A stretch of 60,358 nt of DNA from Spirochaetales bacterium. GTDB taxonomy: Bacteria; Spirochaetota; Spirochaetia; DSM-2461. This document shows, one piece after another, positions 46,689 to 56,359 of the stretch (positions are counted from its first letter, which is position 1; every line of letters starts with the position of its first letter). The DNA lies in the NCBI GenBank assembly GCA_003247135.1, contig QKAW01000008.1, positions 1 to 60,358 on the forward strand, in the 5' to 3' direction. A program made the translations under genes and the position numbers. Under the pieces are notes generated by a model. That model was not told the DNA's origin. It made no database searches and was given only the letters and a program-made list of their open reading frames with translations.

Positions 46689-48545
46689 TTATTGCTCAGG
46701 ATTATGACCAGTCCAGGCTCTATCAAGCTCTTCCGACTCCATCTCCATATCCAGTTTCATTAACTCTTCCAAATCATTCATCTGCTTTCTATAACCAGAA
46801 ATGAAACTTTCCATTCCATCGTGCTTTCTTTTATGCATCTCATTTATCATTTCATCATTGTGCTTATTAAATATCCTCATTAATCTATATGCATCATAAG
46901 GTGCAATACCAAGAATTCTTAAAATATCCTGACCATATAAAAGAGCACTACCAAATGACTCTCTTCTTACAACGGAGACATTTAAATCCATTAGTTCAAA
47001 AGTTGAACTCATATCTGTTGAATTAGCAACAATTTTTATTTGTGGGTAGTGTTTTGAGACAAGTTCCACAAGCTTTTTTGATATCTCCAGATCACTTATT
47101 GTAATTATTATAAGCTCCGCTTCTCCAGCACCAGCTGACTCCAGAAGATCAAGCCTAGTTACATCTCCATAATATACCTCGAATCCAAACTTTCTTAAAA
47201 CTTCAATATTTGATGCATCATTATCCAGTATGGTAGGCTTTATTCCAGCTGATAACAAAAATCTTCCAATATCAGTTCCTAATTGCCCAAAGCCTGCCAG
47301 AATGACTTTTCTATCTTTAATACATATTTTATCTTCCTCAGCCTCGGTTTTTTGATCTTTTTTAATACTCTTCAGAGCAAGATCATGCAGTTTAATAATA
47401 AAAGGAGATAAAAACATAGAGATAGCTACTGCAGAAACAAAGGGCTCACTTACCTCCGATGTTAAAACTCCATTTGATTTAGCCAGTTGAAACAGCACAA
47501 AGGCAAATTCACCACCACCTGCCAGTGAAATTGCATAAAATGTACGCTCCCTTTTTGGTATTTTAAATAATATAGAGATAATAAAAAGTACTAAAAACTT
47601 TAATATAATAAATCCTGCAGTTATAGCTGCAACAAGAAGAGCACTATTTTTTATAAGGATAAAATTAAGGCTGGCTCCAATTGAGATAAAGAAAATTCCA
47701 AGAAGTAATCCCTTAAAAGGCTCAATATCGCTTTCCAGCTCATGCCTGTATTCACTCTCTGCAAGAACAACGCCTGCAATAAAAGTTCCAAGGGCTGGGG
47801 AAAGCCCTACAATACTCATTAAAAGAGAAATTCCAATAATAATAGATAGTGATGCAGCAACAAATAACTCCCTTATCTTTGTTTGAGCTATTGCCCTGAA
47901 AAGAGGTTTGCTCCCATATTTTCCTATAATAAAAACCAGCAATATTGAGAAAAGAATTATTACTAATTGCAAAAATCCAGGAAGAGATGATATATCTATT
48001 AAACTACCACTATGGCTCTCTCCATGATGAACTACCTCTGTAGATAACAGAGGCAAAAGAGCCAACATGGGAATAACCGCAAGATCCTGGAAGAGTAGTA
48101 CAGAAAAGATAGATCTTCCTATTGATTTGTTAATCAAATTCTTCTCTTTTAAAGTTTGAACAACAATAGCAGTCGATGATAAAGCTAAAATTAAACCTGC
48201 TGCTACTGCTTGTTGCCATGGGATAAATACTATTAAGACCAGACTTACAATTAAACCAGAAAATATAACCTGTGTTCCACCCATGCCCAGAATTGGGATT
48301 CTCATTCCCCACAACATGGATGGTTTTAACTCAAGCCCCACTAAAAACAGCATCATTACAACACCAAACTCAGTAAAATGCATTACCGATTCAACATCCG
48401 AAATGAGAGAGAGGCCAAAGGGACCTATAACAATACCTGCAATTAAATAACCAAGAACAGAACCTAACCCAATTTTCCTTGCAATTGGAACTGCAATAGC
48501 AGATGCAACAAAAAAGATAAAAAGTTGTAATAAAAACTGATCCAT
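46689..48545 (-). CDS. Kef-type K+/H+ antiporter with RCK (TrkA-N) domain
   Basis: 618 residues. The N-terminal 385 residues hold about 12-13 spans of the CPA2 antiporter family ([41 protein letters not shown]). The cytoplasmic part has a TrkA-N Rossmann domain ([18 protein letters not shown]) that binds NAD(H) or glutathione adducts, and a charged helical tail. Kef systems acidify the cytoplasm to limit damage by electrophiles. The start codon follows immediately after the stop of the KefF-like gene (TAAATG), matching the kefF-kefC partnership. Confidence 0.93.
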   Translation of the reverse strand: MDQFLLQLFIFFVASAIAVPIARKIGLGSVLGYLIAGIVIGPFGLSLISDVESVMHFTEFGVVMMLFLVGLELKPSMLWGMRIPILGMGGTQVIFSGLIVSLVLIVFIPWQQAVAAGLILALSSTAIVVQTLKEKNLINKSIGRSIFSVLLFQDLAVIPMLALLPLLSTEVVHHGESHSGSLIDISSLPGFLQLVIILFSILLVFIIGKYGSKPLFRAIAQTKIRELFVAASLSIIIGISLLMSIVGLSPALGTFIAGVVLAESEYRHELESDIEPFKGLLLGIFFISIGASLNFILIKNSALLVAAITAGFIILKFLVLFIISILFKIPKRERTFYAISLAGGGEFAFVLFQLAKSNGVLTSEVSEPFVSAVAISMFLSPFIIKLHDLALKSIKKDQKTEAEEDKICIKDRKVILAGFGQLGTDIGRFLLSAGIKPTILDNDASNIEVLRKFGFEVYYGDVTRLDLLESAGAGEAELIIITISDLEISKKLVELVSKHYPQIKIVANSTDMSSTFELMDLNVSVVRRESFGSALLYGQDILRILGIAPYDAYRLMRIFNKHNDEMINEMHKRKHDGMESFISGYRKQMNDLEELMKLDMEMESEELDRAWTGHNPEQ

Positions 48546-49103
48546 TTACGCCCTCTCCCCCTTAATCTCCCCATCTCTTAAATTTAAGATAAAACTACGA
48601 AAATTTTCAGCCTCGGTAAGAAGTTGCTTCTCTGGAAGTCCCCGATGAACCCCTAAAACAGTAAAAGGTTCCACCCACCTCATACTGCATAAATTGGATG
48701 TAGCAATAAAAGGCGAAATTAATTCATTTATTGTAAATCCGTTTACACCCTCTTTTGTATAGGATAGACCATCCCCGCCTGCTGTTATTGCAAGTGTAAA
48801 AAGTTTGCCTTTTAAAGATTTACCTTTTGACCCATATGCCCAGCCATGTTCCAAAACAAGATCCAACCACTCTTTAACTATAGATGGAGCTTGATACCAG
48901 TAAAAAGGGTATAAAAAAATAATAACATCATGCTCCTCACACAATGCCTGTTCACGTCTAATATCTATCATAAAATCGGGATAATTATCATAGAGATCAT
49001 TAATTGTTACACTCTCTAAACCCAGAACTGCTTTTAAAAGAGCAGCATTAATTTTTGATTTTGATTTTGCAGGATGAGAAAAGTTTATAAGAATTTTATT
49101 CAA
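48546..49103 (-). CDS. KefF-like NAD(P)H:quinone oxidoreductase
   Basis: 185 residues, flavodoxin-like fold of the NQO1/KefF family: NKILINFSHPAKSKSKINAALL at the start, VIFLYPFYWYQAPSIVKEWLDLVL, and LFTLAITAGGDGLSYT. The FMN-binding and quinone pockets look complete. KefF both reduces quinones and activates KefC; here the antiporter gene starts with no gap. Translation begins at a TTG (49103) with GGGGG upstream. Confidence 0.9.
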   Translation of the reverse strand: MNKILINFSHPAKSKSKINAALLKAVLGLESVTINDLYDNYPDFMIDIRREQALCEEHDVIIFLYPFYWYQAPSIVKEWLDLVLEHGWAYGSKGKSLKGKLFTLAITAGGDGLSYTKEGVNGFTINELISPFIATSNLCSMRWVEPFTVLGVHRGLPEKQLLTEAENFRSFILNLRDGEIKGERA

Positions 49104-49243
49104 TCATATCCCCCGGTGAGCTTAGGACTCAAAATATCTGCTTAATTATACCGGGAGAGATTAAAAGTACAAGTAGAGACATATTTGTCCCTATGCCCTT
49201 GTAAAATAGAATCTTAAATTTAGATAGTTTAATTTTGTGTCTG

Positions 49244-49468
49244 CTATCCCTTAAGTGCACCAAGAATAAAGAGAAAAACTCCCACTGCACCAATTATAGA
49301 ACCAAATATTAGGCAAATTTTTGCAGCCTTTTCGTCGCTCATACTCTTACCAAGCTTCATCTTAACCAGCTTTAAAACACCTGGAGATTTTTTTATACCA
49401 CCTAAAATTCCAACACCTAGAAAGTAGAGAATACACGCCATTCCACCTAATAAATAACCCATTGCCAT
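49244..49468 (-). CDS. Small membrane protein of 74 residues
   Basis: Two hydrophobic spans (YLLGGMACILYFLGVGIL and CLIFGSIIGAVGVFLFILG) flank a basic loop. The ATG at 49468 has a perfect AAGGAGG at good spacing. Located 21 bases after the ABC-2 permease on the same strand and probably cotranscribed with that exporter. The loop (KLVKMKLGKSMSDEKAAK) is on the cytoplasmic side if both ends are outside. No family recognised. Confidence 0.7.
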   Translation of the reverse strand: MAMGYLLGGMACILYFLGVGILGGIKKSPGVLKLVKMKLGKSMSDEKAAKICLIFGSIIGAVGVFLFILGALKG

Positions 49469-49489
49469 AAAAATCCTCCTTATATACAA

Positions 49490-50500
49490 CTAAGTTGAAC
49501 TTAACCCTTTTCTTACTCTTGGCATAAATGCGAAGTAGATAATCATTGACAGTAAAAAAACCATTAAAGTACAAAACAGAACAGTTTTCCAGTCAGCTGT
49601 TTTTGACAATACTAACAAGTTAGCCTTATATGCCCAGTAAAATGGTGACCAATACATAGTCCATTGCCACTTGTCAGCCAGCAGCTCATAGCCAGCTATT
49701 GAACCAGCAACAGGTAGCATAATCATTTTTACATTAGCAGAAGCCTCAATTATATCATCACTAGATACACCCTGAACAAAACCTACAACCATAGATAATA
49801 TAAGTGAAGAGAGAGAAACAAGTATTATCATAAACCAGTTAATATCATAATAGCCATTAATTACCAAAGCTAAAATTATAGAAACCATAGATACAAAGCC
49901 ACCCATTAAACTCTTACCAATAATGTAGGAATTCTGAGATACAGGTGTAACATTTATGGCACTAATAGTATTATCAGCCTTCTCTCCTACAATACTAATT
50001 GCTATAAGCATACCTGATAACATTATAGTCATAGATATCAGCATATTTACCAGCATTGTTTTTAAAGGTGGGACTGTATGCCCAAAGGAGTATATAACTG
50101 CTGTTGACTCTTCCTGTGTTGCTCCAAGTTCATATAAAGCATTCAAAGATTTGCAATAATTCTCAATAATTTCAGATTCATTTCCCTGGAGAACAATAAG
50201 ATATCTATTGCCCTCTGGGATTACTCCTGCCACATCATCTCTTTTATTTACTCTAGATTCAATTTCCGGAACACTGTCAAAAATTTCAATTTTCGCAAAT
50301 TGTTCCAGATAGCCTATATGTTCTTTACTGTCAGAACTTAACAAAGCCAGATTCACTGTTGTATCATTTAGTCCAGGTGTAAATAGGGTTATACCAAAAG
50401 CTATCATTATAGGCATAATAATTATCACTAAACCTATAGATTCACGTCTTGCGTTTTTTAGGTCTCTGTTAAAAATTGTAACTATTTTCTTAAATGACAT
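49490..50500 (-). CDS. ABC-2 type exporter permease (second)
   Basis: 336 residues. One N-terminal span (IGLVIIIMPIMIAFGITLF), an outer region of about 120 residues, then five spans: the usual ABC-2 (DrrB/YhgE-like, with large loop) topology. Paired with the following ATPase and a sister permease. The gap to the sister permease is 8 bases. Substrate unknown; candidates are drugs, lipids or peptides. Confidence 0.85.
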   Translation of the reverse strand: MSFKKIVTIFNRDLKNARRESIGLVIIIMPIMIAFGITLFTPGLNDTTVNLALLSSDSKEHIGYLEQFAKIEIFDSVPEIESRVNKRDDVAGVIPEGNRYLIVLQGNESEIIENYCKSLNALYELGATQEESTAVIYSFGHTVPPLKTMLVNMLISMTIMLSGMLIAISIVGEKADNTISAINVTPVSQNSYIIGKSLMGGFVSMVSIILALVINGYYDINWFMIILVSLSSLILSMVVGFVQGVSSDDIIEASANVKMIMLPVAGSIAGYELLADKWQWTMYWSPFYWAYKANLLVLSKTADWKTVLFCTLMVFLLSMIIYFAFMPRVRKGLSST

Positions 50501-50508
50501 ACTCCCCC

Positions 50509-51696
50509 CTACACTGTTAAACTCTTTTTGAATCTGTAATTAGAAAGTCCAAAAAGTATAAACCCAAAAATCAGGAAGATAACAGCAGAATAACCTATAT
50601 ATTGAATATCATCCCCACCCATGACTATCTCTCTCATACTCTGAATCATTGGATATGTTGGAAAAAATCTTAACCATACAGGATCAAAACCTGGAACAAA
50701 ATATGAGAATGCAGGAACCATCATTGCAACCATTAAAAAATAGAGTATCCCAAAGGCTTTGGAAATTGTGTCAAAAAAGCTTGCTACAAAGAGTCCCAAA
50801 GATGCAAAAGCGAAGGTCGAAATTATTAAGAGTATGTAAAACAGTAAGTAGTTTGGTCTTAAACCCATTACTGGAATGGTTATTATAGATGAAGACATAA
50901 TAACTGTGCTAATTATAACCAGTGTTTTAGTGAAGAGATATTCTCCAACAGTTGCAGGGGTTACTACAAAGGCTTTAATTACCCCCTCACTCTTGTCAAG
51001 AAAAATATAGGCCATCACTATAAAAAAACCCATTAGTGATCCCATAAAAACAACAACTACAGGTATAAGATTCTCTCTTCTGTTCAATAGTTTAACTGTT
51101 GACAATTTTTTTACATTTTGTGAATTAAAAGCTTTTTCCAGACTTTCCCTACTCTCATTATGAAGAATTTTTATTAGATCTACAAATTTTTTTGTTTCAT
51201 AACCTTCCAGATAGTATCTGTATGAGAGTTCCCCTGTATTATCCATAATAATTGATGCTCCAAGACTCTTTTCTTGAAAGGATATTCTAATAAGGTCTTC
51301 CTCACTTTCTGTAACATAGACTGTTTTATCAAGCTTGCCACTATTTAAGTCGTAATATTTATAAGTATTTAACTTTAATAAATCTTCATTAAAGATATAT
51401 TCAGTTTCAAGGCCAGTAGAACTATTTGTTACCTTAAATTCCAAAGGCTTCATTTTAAACTCTGTAGGAGGTGCAATCTCAATACGACCTTCGGAGACTT
51501 CTTTTTGAATTATTGCATCTTTTACTGCTTGAGGCATTTCATAAAAAAGAAATTCCCTCTGTTTACTTATTCCTTCCTCTTTTACACCAACCATCAATAT
51601 TAATAAAATTATTACTGCAAAAAAAACTTCTATATAAAAGTAAAACCCTCTTGCAGCAATTATCATCTCTTTTTTATAGCTACTGAGAAGTCTCAT
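50509..51696 (-). CDS. ABC-2 type exporter permease (first)
   Basis: 395 residues with a single N-terminal span (FYFYIEVFFAVIILLILMVGV), an outer domain of about 170 residues, and five C-terminal spans (MGSLMGFFIVMAYIFLDKSEG onward). It is distinct in sequence from the second permease, so a heterodimeric channel is likely. It is coupled to the ATPase gene just upstream: the stop of the ATPase and this start are one base apart. Confidence 0.85.
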   Translation of the reverse strand: MRLLSSYKKEMIIAARGFYFYIEVFFAVIILLILMVGVKEEGISKQREFLFYEMPQAVKDAIIQKEVSEGRIEIAPPTEFKMKPLEFKVTNSSTGLETEYIFNEDLLKLNTYKYYDLNSGKLDKTVYVTESEEDLIRISFQEKSLGASIIMDNTGELSYRYYLEGYETKKFVDLIKILHNESRESLEKAFNSQNVKKLSTVKLLNRRENLIPVVVVFMGSLMGFFIVMAYIFLDKSEGVIKAFVVTPATVGEYLFTKTLVIISTVIMSSSIITIPVMGLRPNYLLFYILLIISTFAFASLGLFVASFFDTISKAFGILYFLMVAMMVPAFSYFVPGFDPVWLRFFPTYPMIQSMREIVMGGDDIQYIGYSAVIFLIFGFILFGLSNYRFKKSLTV

Positions 51697-51697
51697 A

Positions 51698-52552
51698 TTA
51701 AATAAGCCCCCTACCTGTAACCTGGATAAAAATTTCCTCTAAAGTTGCTTCTTTTGTATGCATTGTCTGAATATTATAGTTTTTTATTATATCAGCAAGT
51801 CTCTCTCGATCTCTGTCATCAACACTTTTAAGTGTTTCATTTACAATTTGATTTTCTTTGATATATTCAACCTCTATTAGTTTATGCCCATACTGTAACT
51901 TTAAATTTTTAGGAGTATCAATAAGTTTAATCTCTCCATCAATAATAAAAGCAACCCTGTCGCATAGTTCCTCGGCAATATACATATTATGTGTTGTAAG
52001 AAAACAAGTCGTTCCTTTTGCTGCCTGTTCTTTTATAATATCCTTAATTGTTGCAGCTATAGCTGGATCCAGTCCTGTAGTAGGCTCATCTAAAAACCAT
52101 AATTCCGGATTATTTATCATTGAACGAACAAAAGTTAATCGGTGTTTCATTCCTTTTGAGAATTCCCCTGCCCTCATATTTTCCTTTCCAGTTAACCCAG
52201 CTAATTGTAATAGCTCCATTGGATCTCTTGTTGGAACATCAAAGAGTTTTGCATAAAATTCCAGATTCTCTTTTGCTGTTAATTTACTATATACATTTGA
52301 CTGCTCAAAGGAGACTCCAATTTTATTAAATCTTCTGTTATCCACTTTCATTGTATTATAACCGGCAACCAGAACTTCTCCACTTTGCTGTTTTAACAGT
52401 CCGGTTAGAACTCCCTGGGTTGTTGATTTTCCTGCTCCTGATGGTCCCAAAAAACCAAAGGTCTCTCCTTTTTCAACCTCAAAACTAATGTTTTTAACTG
52501 CAAAAATATCATTATTACTATAAGAGTGTGAGAGATTTTTAACTGAAATCAT
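51698..52552 (-). CDS. ABC exporter ATPase (ABC-2 systems)
   Basis: 284 residues. Walker A GPSGAGKST, signature FSKGMKHRLTF (variant of LSGGQ), Walker B ELWFLDEPTTGLDPA, H-loop TTHNMY. First gene of a three-gene exporter with two different permeases, followed by the small membrane protein. A strong AGGAGG site precedes the start. The FSKGMKHR signature is common in DrrA/CcmA-type ATPases. Confidence 0.92.
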   Translation of the reverse strand: MISVKNLSHSYSNNDIFAVKNISFEVEKGETFGFLGPSGAGKSTTQGVLTGLLKQQSGEVLVAGYNTMKVDNRRFNKIGVSFEQSNVYSKLTAKENLEFYAKLFDVPTRDPMELLQLAGLTGKENMRAGEFSKGMKHRLTFVRSMINNPELWFLDEPTTGLDPAIAATIKDIIKEQAAKGTTCFLTTHNMYIAEELCDRVAFIIDGEIKLIDTPKNLKLQYGHKLIEVEYIKENQIVNETLKSVDDRDRERLADIIKNYNIQTMHTKEATLEEIFIQVTGRGLI

Positions 52553-52641
52553 AACTGCAACCTCCTGTATATATTAATTTTCTTTCAATACTAACCAAAA
52601 GTCAATAAATAACAGGAAATAGCAGGTTCTAATAAAAATAA

Positions 52642-53556
52642 TTAGCTGGATAAAATCATAAACAGCCACATAAGAACAAAGCTTATTAATATTGTAAAAT
52701 TAGCAATTGTACCGGATAGTTTATTATCAAAATCAAATTCAACAGAGTATGGAACCACTACAACAGGTACAGGTAAAATCAGACCAAAAAGAATAATTGT
52801 TCTGTATAACTGTGAGTAAGGAAGAAAATAGTAAAGAAATATTCCAAGAATAATACCAAGGGAGTACCTAAGTGCTAAAACTTTCCCGATAATTCCCCAA
52901 TGTTTTTTATTAAATCTAAAGTTTAGATTAAGCCCTAAAACAATTAGCACCAGCCCCATATTTGCTCTGGCTATAATAGATATAACCTCTGTTGGAAATT
53001 CCGGGATCTTCCATCCAAATAGATTTATAATTATGGAAATAATGTAACTCATAAATGGGATGGATTTAATGAATAGTTTTAAAATTCTTTTTGGATTTAA
53101 TGGTGTTTCAAGACTTTTATCTGAGTGAGAATATGCAATAAAATATGCCAATCCAAAGACAACAAATGCATTCCCAAAATCGAACATTGCAATTGTCCTT
53201 AATCCATCTACCCCAAAAAGACCTTCTATTATTGGGTATGCAAAAAGCCCTACATTAAAACCAAGTGTATTTAATTCAGCTACACCTTTTAATTTTCTTT
53301 CCTCATTCTTGAACACTTTAGACGCAACAAAAGCCATAATAAGTGAAAATATAAATCCACAAACTGGTGCAATAATCATTGAACCGTCTAATTCAATATA
53401 TGGAATTGTGTTTAAAATTAATCCTGGTAAGGTAACATTAATTACGACCCTTGATAAATTCTTACCTATCTCTTCGGTTAAAATATTTCCTTTTTTTAAG
53501 ATGTAACCTAATGTAATGATTGATAATGTAATTAAAAAAGTATAGCTGTATCCCAT
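52642..53556 (-). CDS. AEC (auxin efflux carrier) family transporter
   Basis: 304 residues, about ten spans in two halves of five. The family motif at the start of the first half (NLSRVVINVTLPGLILNTI) and a proline-rich span in the second half (LFGLILPVPVVVVPY) are visible. Members include malate/malonate and proton-coupled transporters; the substrate here is not determined. The gene stands alone just upstream of the integron. A perfect TATAAT six bases before the ATG suggests a leaderless message. Confidence 0.85.
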   Translation of the reverse strand: MGYSYTFLITLSIITLGYILKKGNILTEEIGKNLSRVVINVTLPGLILNTIPYIELDGSMIIAPVCGFIFSLIMAFVASKVFKNEERKLKGVAELNTLGFNVGLFAYPIIEGLFGVDGLRTIAMFDFGNAFVVFGLAYFIAYSHSDKSLETPLNPKRILKLFIKSIPFMSYIISIIINLFGWKIPEFPTEVISIIARANMGLVLIVLGLNLNFRFNKKHWGIIGKVLALRYSLGIILGIFLYYFLPYSQLYRTIILFGLILPVPVVVVPYSVEFDFDNKLSGTIANFTILISFVLMWLFMILSS

Positions 53557-53562
53557 ATTTAC

Positions 53563-53568
53563 ATTATA
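53563..53568 (-). promoter_or_regulatory. TATAAT -10 box six bases before ATG 53556
   Basis: Minus strand reads TATAAT-GTAAAT-ATG with no Shine-Dalgarno and only a weak -35. It is the clearest example of the leaderless pattern in the window. Confidence 0.5.
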
Positions 53569-53597
53569 TCGGGTTTATATAATTTGTGATATATAGT

Positions 53598-54812
53598 TTA
53601 AAGATTATCAAATGGACTTATTACACTTAGTTTGTTTTTATTAGCTACATGAGTATATATCATTGTTGTTGAAACATTCGAGTGTCCCAATAATTCCTGT
53701 ATTGTTCTTATATCATAACCCGATTCAACAAGATGGGTTGCAAAACTGTGTCTTAATGTATGAACTGATGCTTTTTTAGGAATTCCAGATTTGACAAGAG
53801 CTGTATGAAAAACTTTCTGTAATGTGCTGGGATAAATATGATATCTTTTTATCTGTTTAGATCTTGGTTCAATAGAAAGTTTATTTGATGGAAAGACCCA
53901 ATACCAGCACCACTCAACACCTGCATTGGGATACTTTTTTTCTAGTGCTCCAGGTAATTCTACTCCTGCAACTTTATTATACCTATCAAGCATAAATATC
54001 TTATTTATAGCAGTTATATGGTTTTCTAATTTATCTGATAAATATTTAGGTAATATGGTCTTACGATCTTTATCTCCCTTGCCTCCCCTTACAGTAACTA
54101 TGTTGTTTTCAAAATCTATATCCTTTATACGTAAAGATAAACATTCATTTAGTCTCAAGCCTGCACCATAAATGAGTTGAATCATTAATAATTTATCACC
54201 ATTTATATGTTTAAGTATTTTTTTAATCTCTTCTGCTGTTAAAACAACAGGAAGCTTTCCAATTTTTGTTGCTCTAATAGCACTACTTAAATTATCAACT
54301 TCAATTTCTAATACATATCTGCACATAAAAAGAAGTGCATTAAATGCCTGTTTTTGTGTTGATATTGCTACATTTCTATCTATTGCTAAATATGATAAAT
54401 ATTTTTTTATATCATTAAAGTTAATTTTTTCAGGATTAATTCTATTTTTATAATTCGCGAAGTCTTTTAGCCAATAGATATAGGTTTTTTCTGTATTATA
54501 AGATTTGTGCTGAAATCTCAATTCAGACCTGACTTGTTCTTCTAGAACTTCCCATTTTCCAAAAGTGTCTTTTATTGCGTTTTCTTTTCTATCAATTTCC
54601 AATTGTTTATATTTTTTAAAGTAATATACTGCTTTATGTGCTTGTTCAACTTTCCAGTCTTCTACCTTATGGGATAGCTCTTTAAAAAAATCTTCTTCTT
54701 TTTTTGATTCATCTTTTAAATAATTTTTATATTGATCAACCCAATGTATAAAATATTTAACCCTATATGGATCAACTCCTTTCTTTTGAAGCATATATTC
54801 ATTAAATGTCAT
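53598..54812 (-). CDS. intI: Integron integrase IntI (tyrosine recombinase)
   Basis: 404 residues. Catalytic residues: Arg220 in GAGLRLNECL, Lys in RGGKGDKDRKT, His351-x-x-Arg354 in HTLRHSFATHL, His377 in LLGHSNVS, nucleophile Tyr386 in TTMIYTHV. The IntI-specific insert lies at about 281-325 (GALEKKYPNAGVEWCWYWVFPS); XerC/D lacks it. Integron integrases recombine attI with folded single-stranded attC. The N-terminus is about 70-80 residues longer than class 1 IntI (337): a helical, lysine-rich segment precedes the normal core-binding domain, as seen in some chromosomal IntI proteins. GAGGAGG precedes the start. The gene is read away from the cassette array, the standard integron layout. No clear LexA box is visible. 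Confidence 0.95.
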   Translation of the reverse strand: MTFNEYMLQKKGVDPYRVKYFIHWVDQYKNYLKDESKKEEDFFKELSHKVEDWKVEQAHKAVYYFKKYKQLEIDRKENAIKDTFGKWEVLEEQVRSELRFQHKSYNTEKTYIYWLKDFANYKNRINPEKINFNDIKKYLSYLAIDRNVAISTQKQAFNALLFMCRYVLEIEVDNLSSAIRATKIGKLPVVLTAEEIKKILKHINGDKLLMIQLIYGAGLRLNECLSLRIKDIDFENNIVTVRGGKGDKDRKTILPKYLSDKLENHITAINKIFMLDRYNKVAGVELPGALEKKYPNAGVEWCWYWVFPSNKLSIEPRSKQIKRYHIYPSTLQKVFHTALVKSGIPKKASVHTLRHSFATHLVESGYDIRTIQELLGHSNVSTTMIYTHVANKNKLSVISPFDNL

Positions 54813-54948
54813 AGATTATGCCCTCCTCATAACTATATATTGAGAAAATTTATATGCCTTCAAAGTTATTTATATATACATAATTATTTTATATATTTAT
54901 GCAGGAATTTTGTTTTGAGTAGAAAAGTGTTGATATAATATGTTATGC
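54813..54948. other. attI: attI region and integration point
   Basis: 130 bases of very AT-rich DNA separate intI from the first cassette. The recombination core GTTATGC (54942-54948) fits GTTRRRY apart from the fifth base; cleavage falls between G54942 and T54943. Its choice over GTTATGA at 54980 rests on the attC at the end of cassette 1, whose R'' (GCATAAC) is the exact reverse complement of GTTATGC. The left recombinase-binding boxes of attI are not resolved by eye. Confidence 0.75.
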
Positions 54949-54959
54949 TGACGCAAATC

Positions 54960-54987
54960 TTGACATTATAGTAATATACGTTATGAT
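54960..54987 (+). promoter_or_regulatory. Cassette-borne promoter
   Basis: TTGACA (54960-54965), 16 bases, TATGAT (54982-54987), just inside cassette 1. An inverted repeat GTAATATA/TATATTAC (54971-54978 and 54992-54999) brackets the -10 and could be an operator. It lets the cassette genes be expressed wherever the cassette is inserted. Confidence 0.5.
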
Positions 54988-55020
54988 AATATATATTACG
55001 TAAAATAAAGATGAGTGATT

Positions 55021-56340
55021 ATGAAATTTTATTCAAGAGAAAAAGAATTAGATATATTAGAAAAACAATATAAACAACTAGATAATGCTGCAAAAATGAC
55101 AGTATTAACCGGAAGAAGAAGAATTGGTAAAACTTCTTTAGCAACAAAATTTGCAAAGGATAAAAAACATTTATATATTTTTATCTCAAAGAAATCTGAA
55201 AAACTACTTTGTAAAGAGTTTTCTGAAAAAATAAAGAATGATTTAAACTACCCTATTATTGGTGAAATTTCCAAATTCAAAGACATATTTAAATTACTTT
55301 TAGAAATTGCGACTAATGAAAATATAGTTGTGATTATTGATGAGTTTCAGGAATTTTATAATATAAATCCATCTGTATATTCAGATTTACAAAATCTATG
55401 GGACTCTTACAAATTTAAATCTAAAATACAAGTAATATTTATAGGATCAATATATTCCTTAATGCATAAAATATTCCAAAATGCAAAAGAGCCTTTATTT
55501 GGAAGAGCAGACAGAATTATTTATCTCAAACCATTTTCTCCAAGGACGATTAAGCAAATATTAATTGATAACAATGGATACTCAACTGAAAATTTATTTA
55601 TATTATTTTTAGTAACTGGAGGAATTCCAAGATATTTAGAAATTTTAATAAATGATAATATTTTTACAGAGAATGATATTATAAATTATTATTTCAGCGA
55701 AAACTCACCATTTATAGATGAGGGAAAAATAATATTAATTGAAGAATTTGGTAAAGAATATGGGACATATTTTTCAATATTAGAATTAATGTCTGAGGGG
55801 AGAACTTCAAGAACAGAATTAGAATCTATTTTAGAAAAAAATATAGGAGGATATTTAGAAAAATTAGAAGTTGATTATGATTTGATAAATAAAAGAAAAC
55901 CAGTTGGAGCAAAACCCACAGGTAAAATCCAAAAATATTATATAAAGGATAATTTTTTAAAATTCTGGTTTCGATTTGTACAAAAAAATAGATCTGCATT
56001 AGAAAATAATAATTATGATTATTTAAAGAAGTATTTATCTAAAAATATACCAACTTATAAAGGTCCTGTGTTGGAAAATATGTATCAAGAAATATTTAAG
56101 GAAAAATCGGAATTTAATATTATTGGTAATTACTGGGAACGCGGAAATTTGAATGAAATAGATTTAATAGCGGTGAACGATTTAGATAAAAAAATAATTT
56201 TAGCTGAAGTAAAAATGAATTTAGATAAAGCAAAGTTGAATGATTTAAAATCTAAATCTGAAAAACTTCTAAATAAGTATAAGGGCTATAATATAGAATA
56301 TTTACTATTAGCGATGCAAAATTTAAATGATTACTTATAA
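55021..56340 (+). CDS. Archaeal-type ATPase with DUF234 C-terminus (cassette 1)
   Basis: About 440 residues from the ATG at 55021 (an in-frame GTG two codons earlier is possible). AAA/STAND-like ATPase of the ATPase_2 family: Walker A GRRRIGKT (31-38), Walker B VVIIDEFQEF (104-112), a sensor arginine region (PLFGRADRIIYLKPFSPR), then a winged helix (SRTELESIL). The C-terminal DUF234 segment is PD-(D/E)XK-like: NEIDLIAV (Asp381) and LAEVK (Glu396, Lys398). Such proteins are common in archaea and in mobile DNA. A nuclease role, perhaps in defence, is inference. Very AT-rich codon use compared with core genes. Confidence 0.88.
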   Translation: MKFYSREKELDILEKQYKQLDNAAKMTVLTGRRRIGKTSLATKFAKDKKHLYIFISKKSEKLLCKEFSEKIKNDLNYPIIGEISKFKDIFKLLLEIATNENIVVIIDEFQEFYNINPSVYSDLQNLWDSYKFKSKIQVIFIGSIYSLMHKIFQNAKEPLFGRADRIIYLKPFSPRTIKQILIDNNGYSTENLFILFLVTGGIPRYLEILINDNIFTENDIINYYFSENSPFIDEGKIILIEEFGKEYGTYFSILELMSEGRTSRTELESILEKNIGGYLEKLEVDYDLINKRKPVGAKPTGKIQKYYIKDNFLKFWFRFVQKNRSALENNNYDYLKKYLSKNIPTYKGPVLENMYQEIFKEKSEFNIIGNYWERGNLNEIDLIAVNDLDKKIILAEVKMNLDKAKLNDLKSKSEKLLNKYKGYNIEYLLLAMQNLNDYL

Positions 56341-56359
56341 ATATTGAAATGGAGAAATA

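Noticed and set aside
53598..54812. Integrase as a XerC/XerD or phage integrase
   Set aside because: The IntI-specific insert (KYPNAGVEWCWYWVFP) and the adjacent attC array are decisive.
54980..54986. GTTATGA as the attI/cassette 1 junction
   Set aside because: It resembles a core site, but the attC of cassette 1 has R'' GCATAAC, which complements GTTATGC at 54942 exactly and not GTTATGA.
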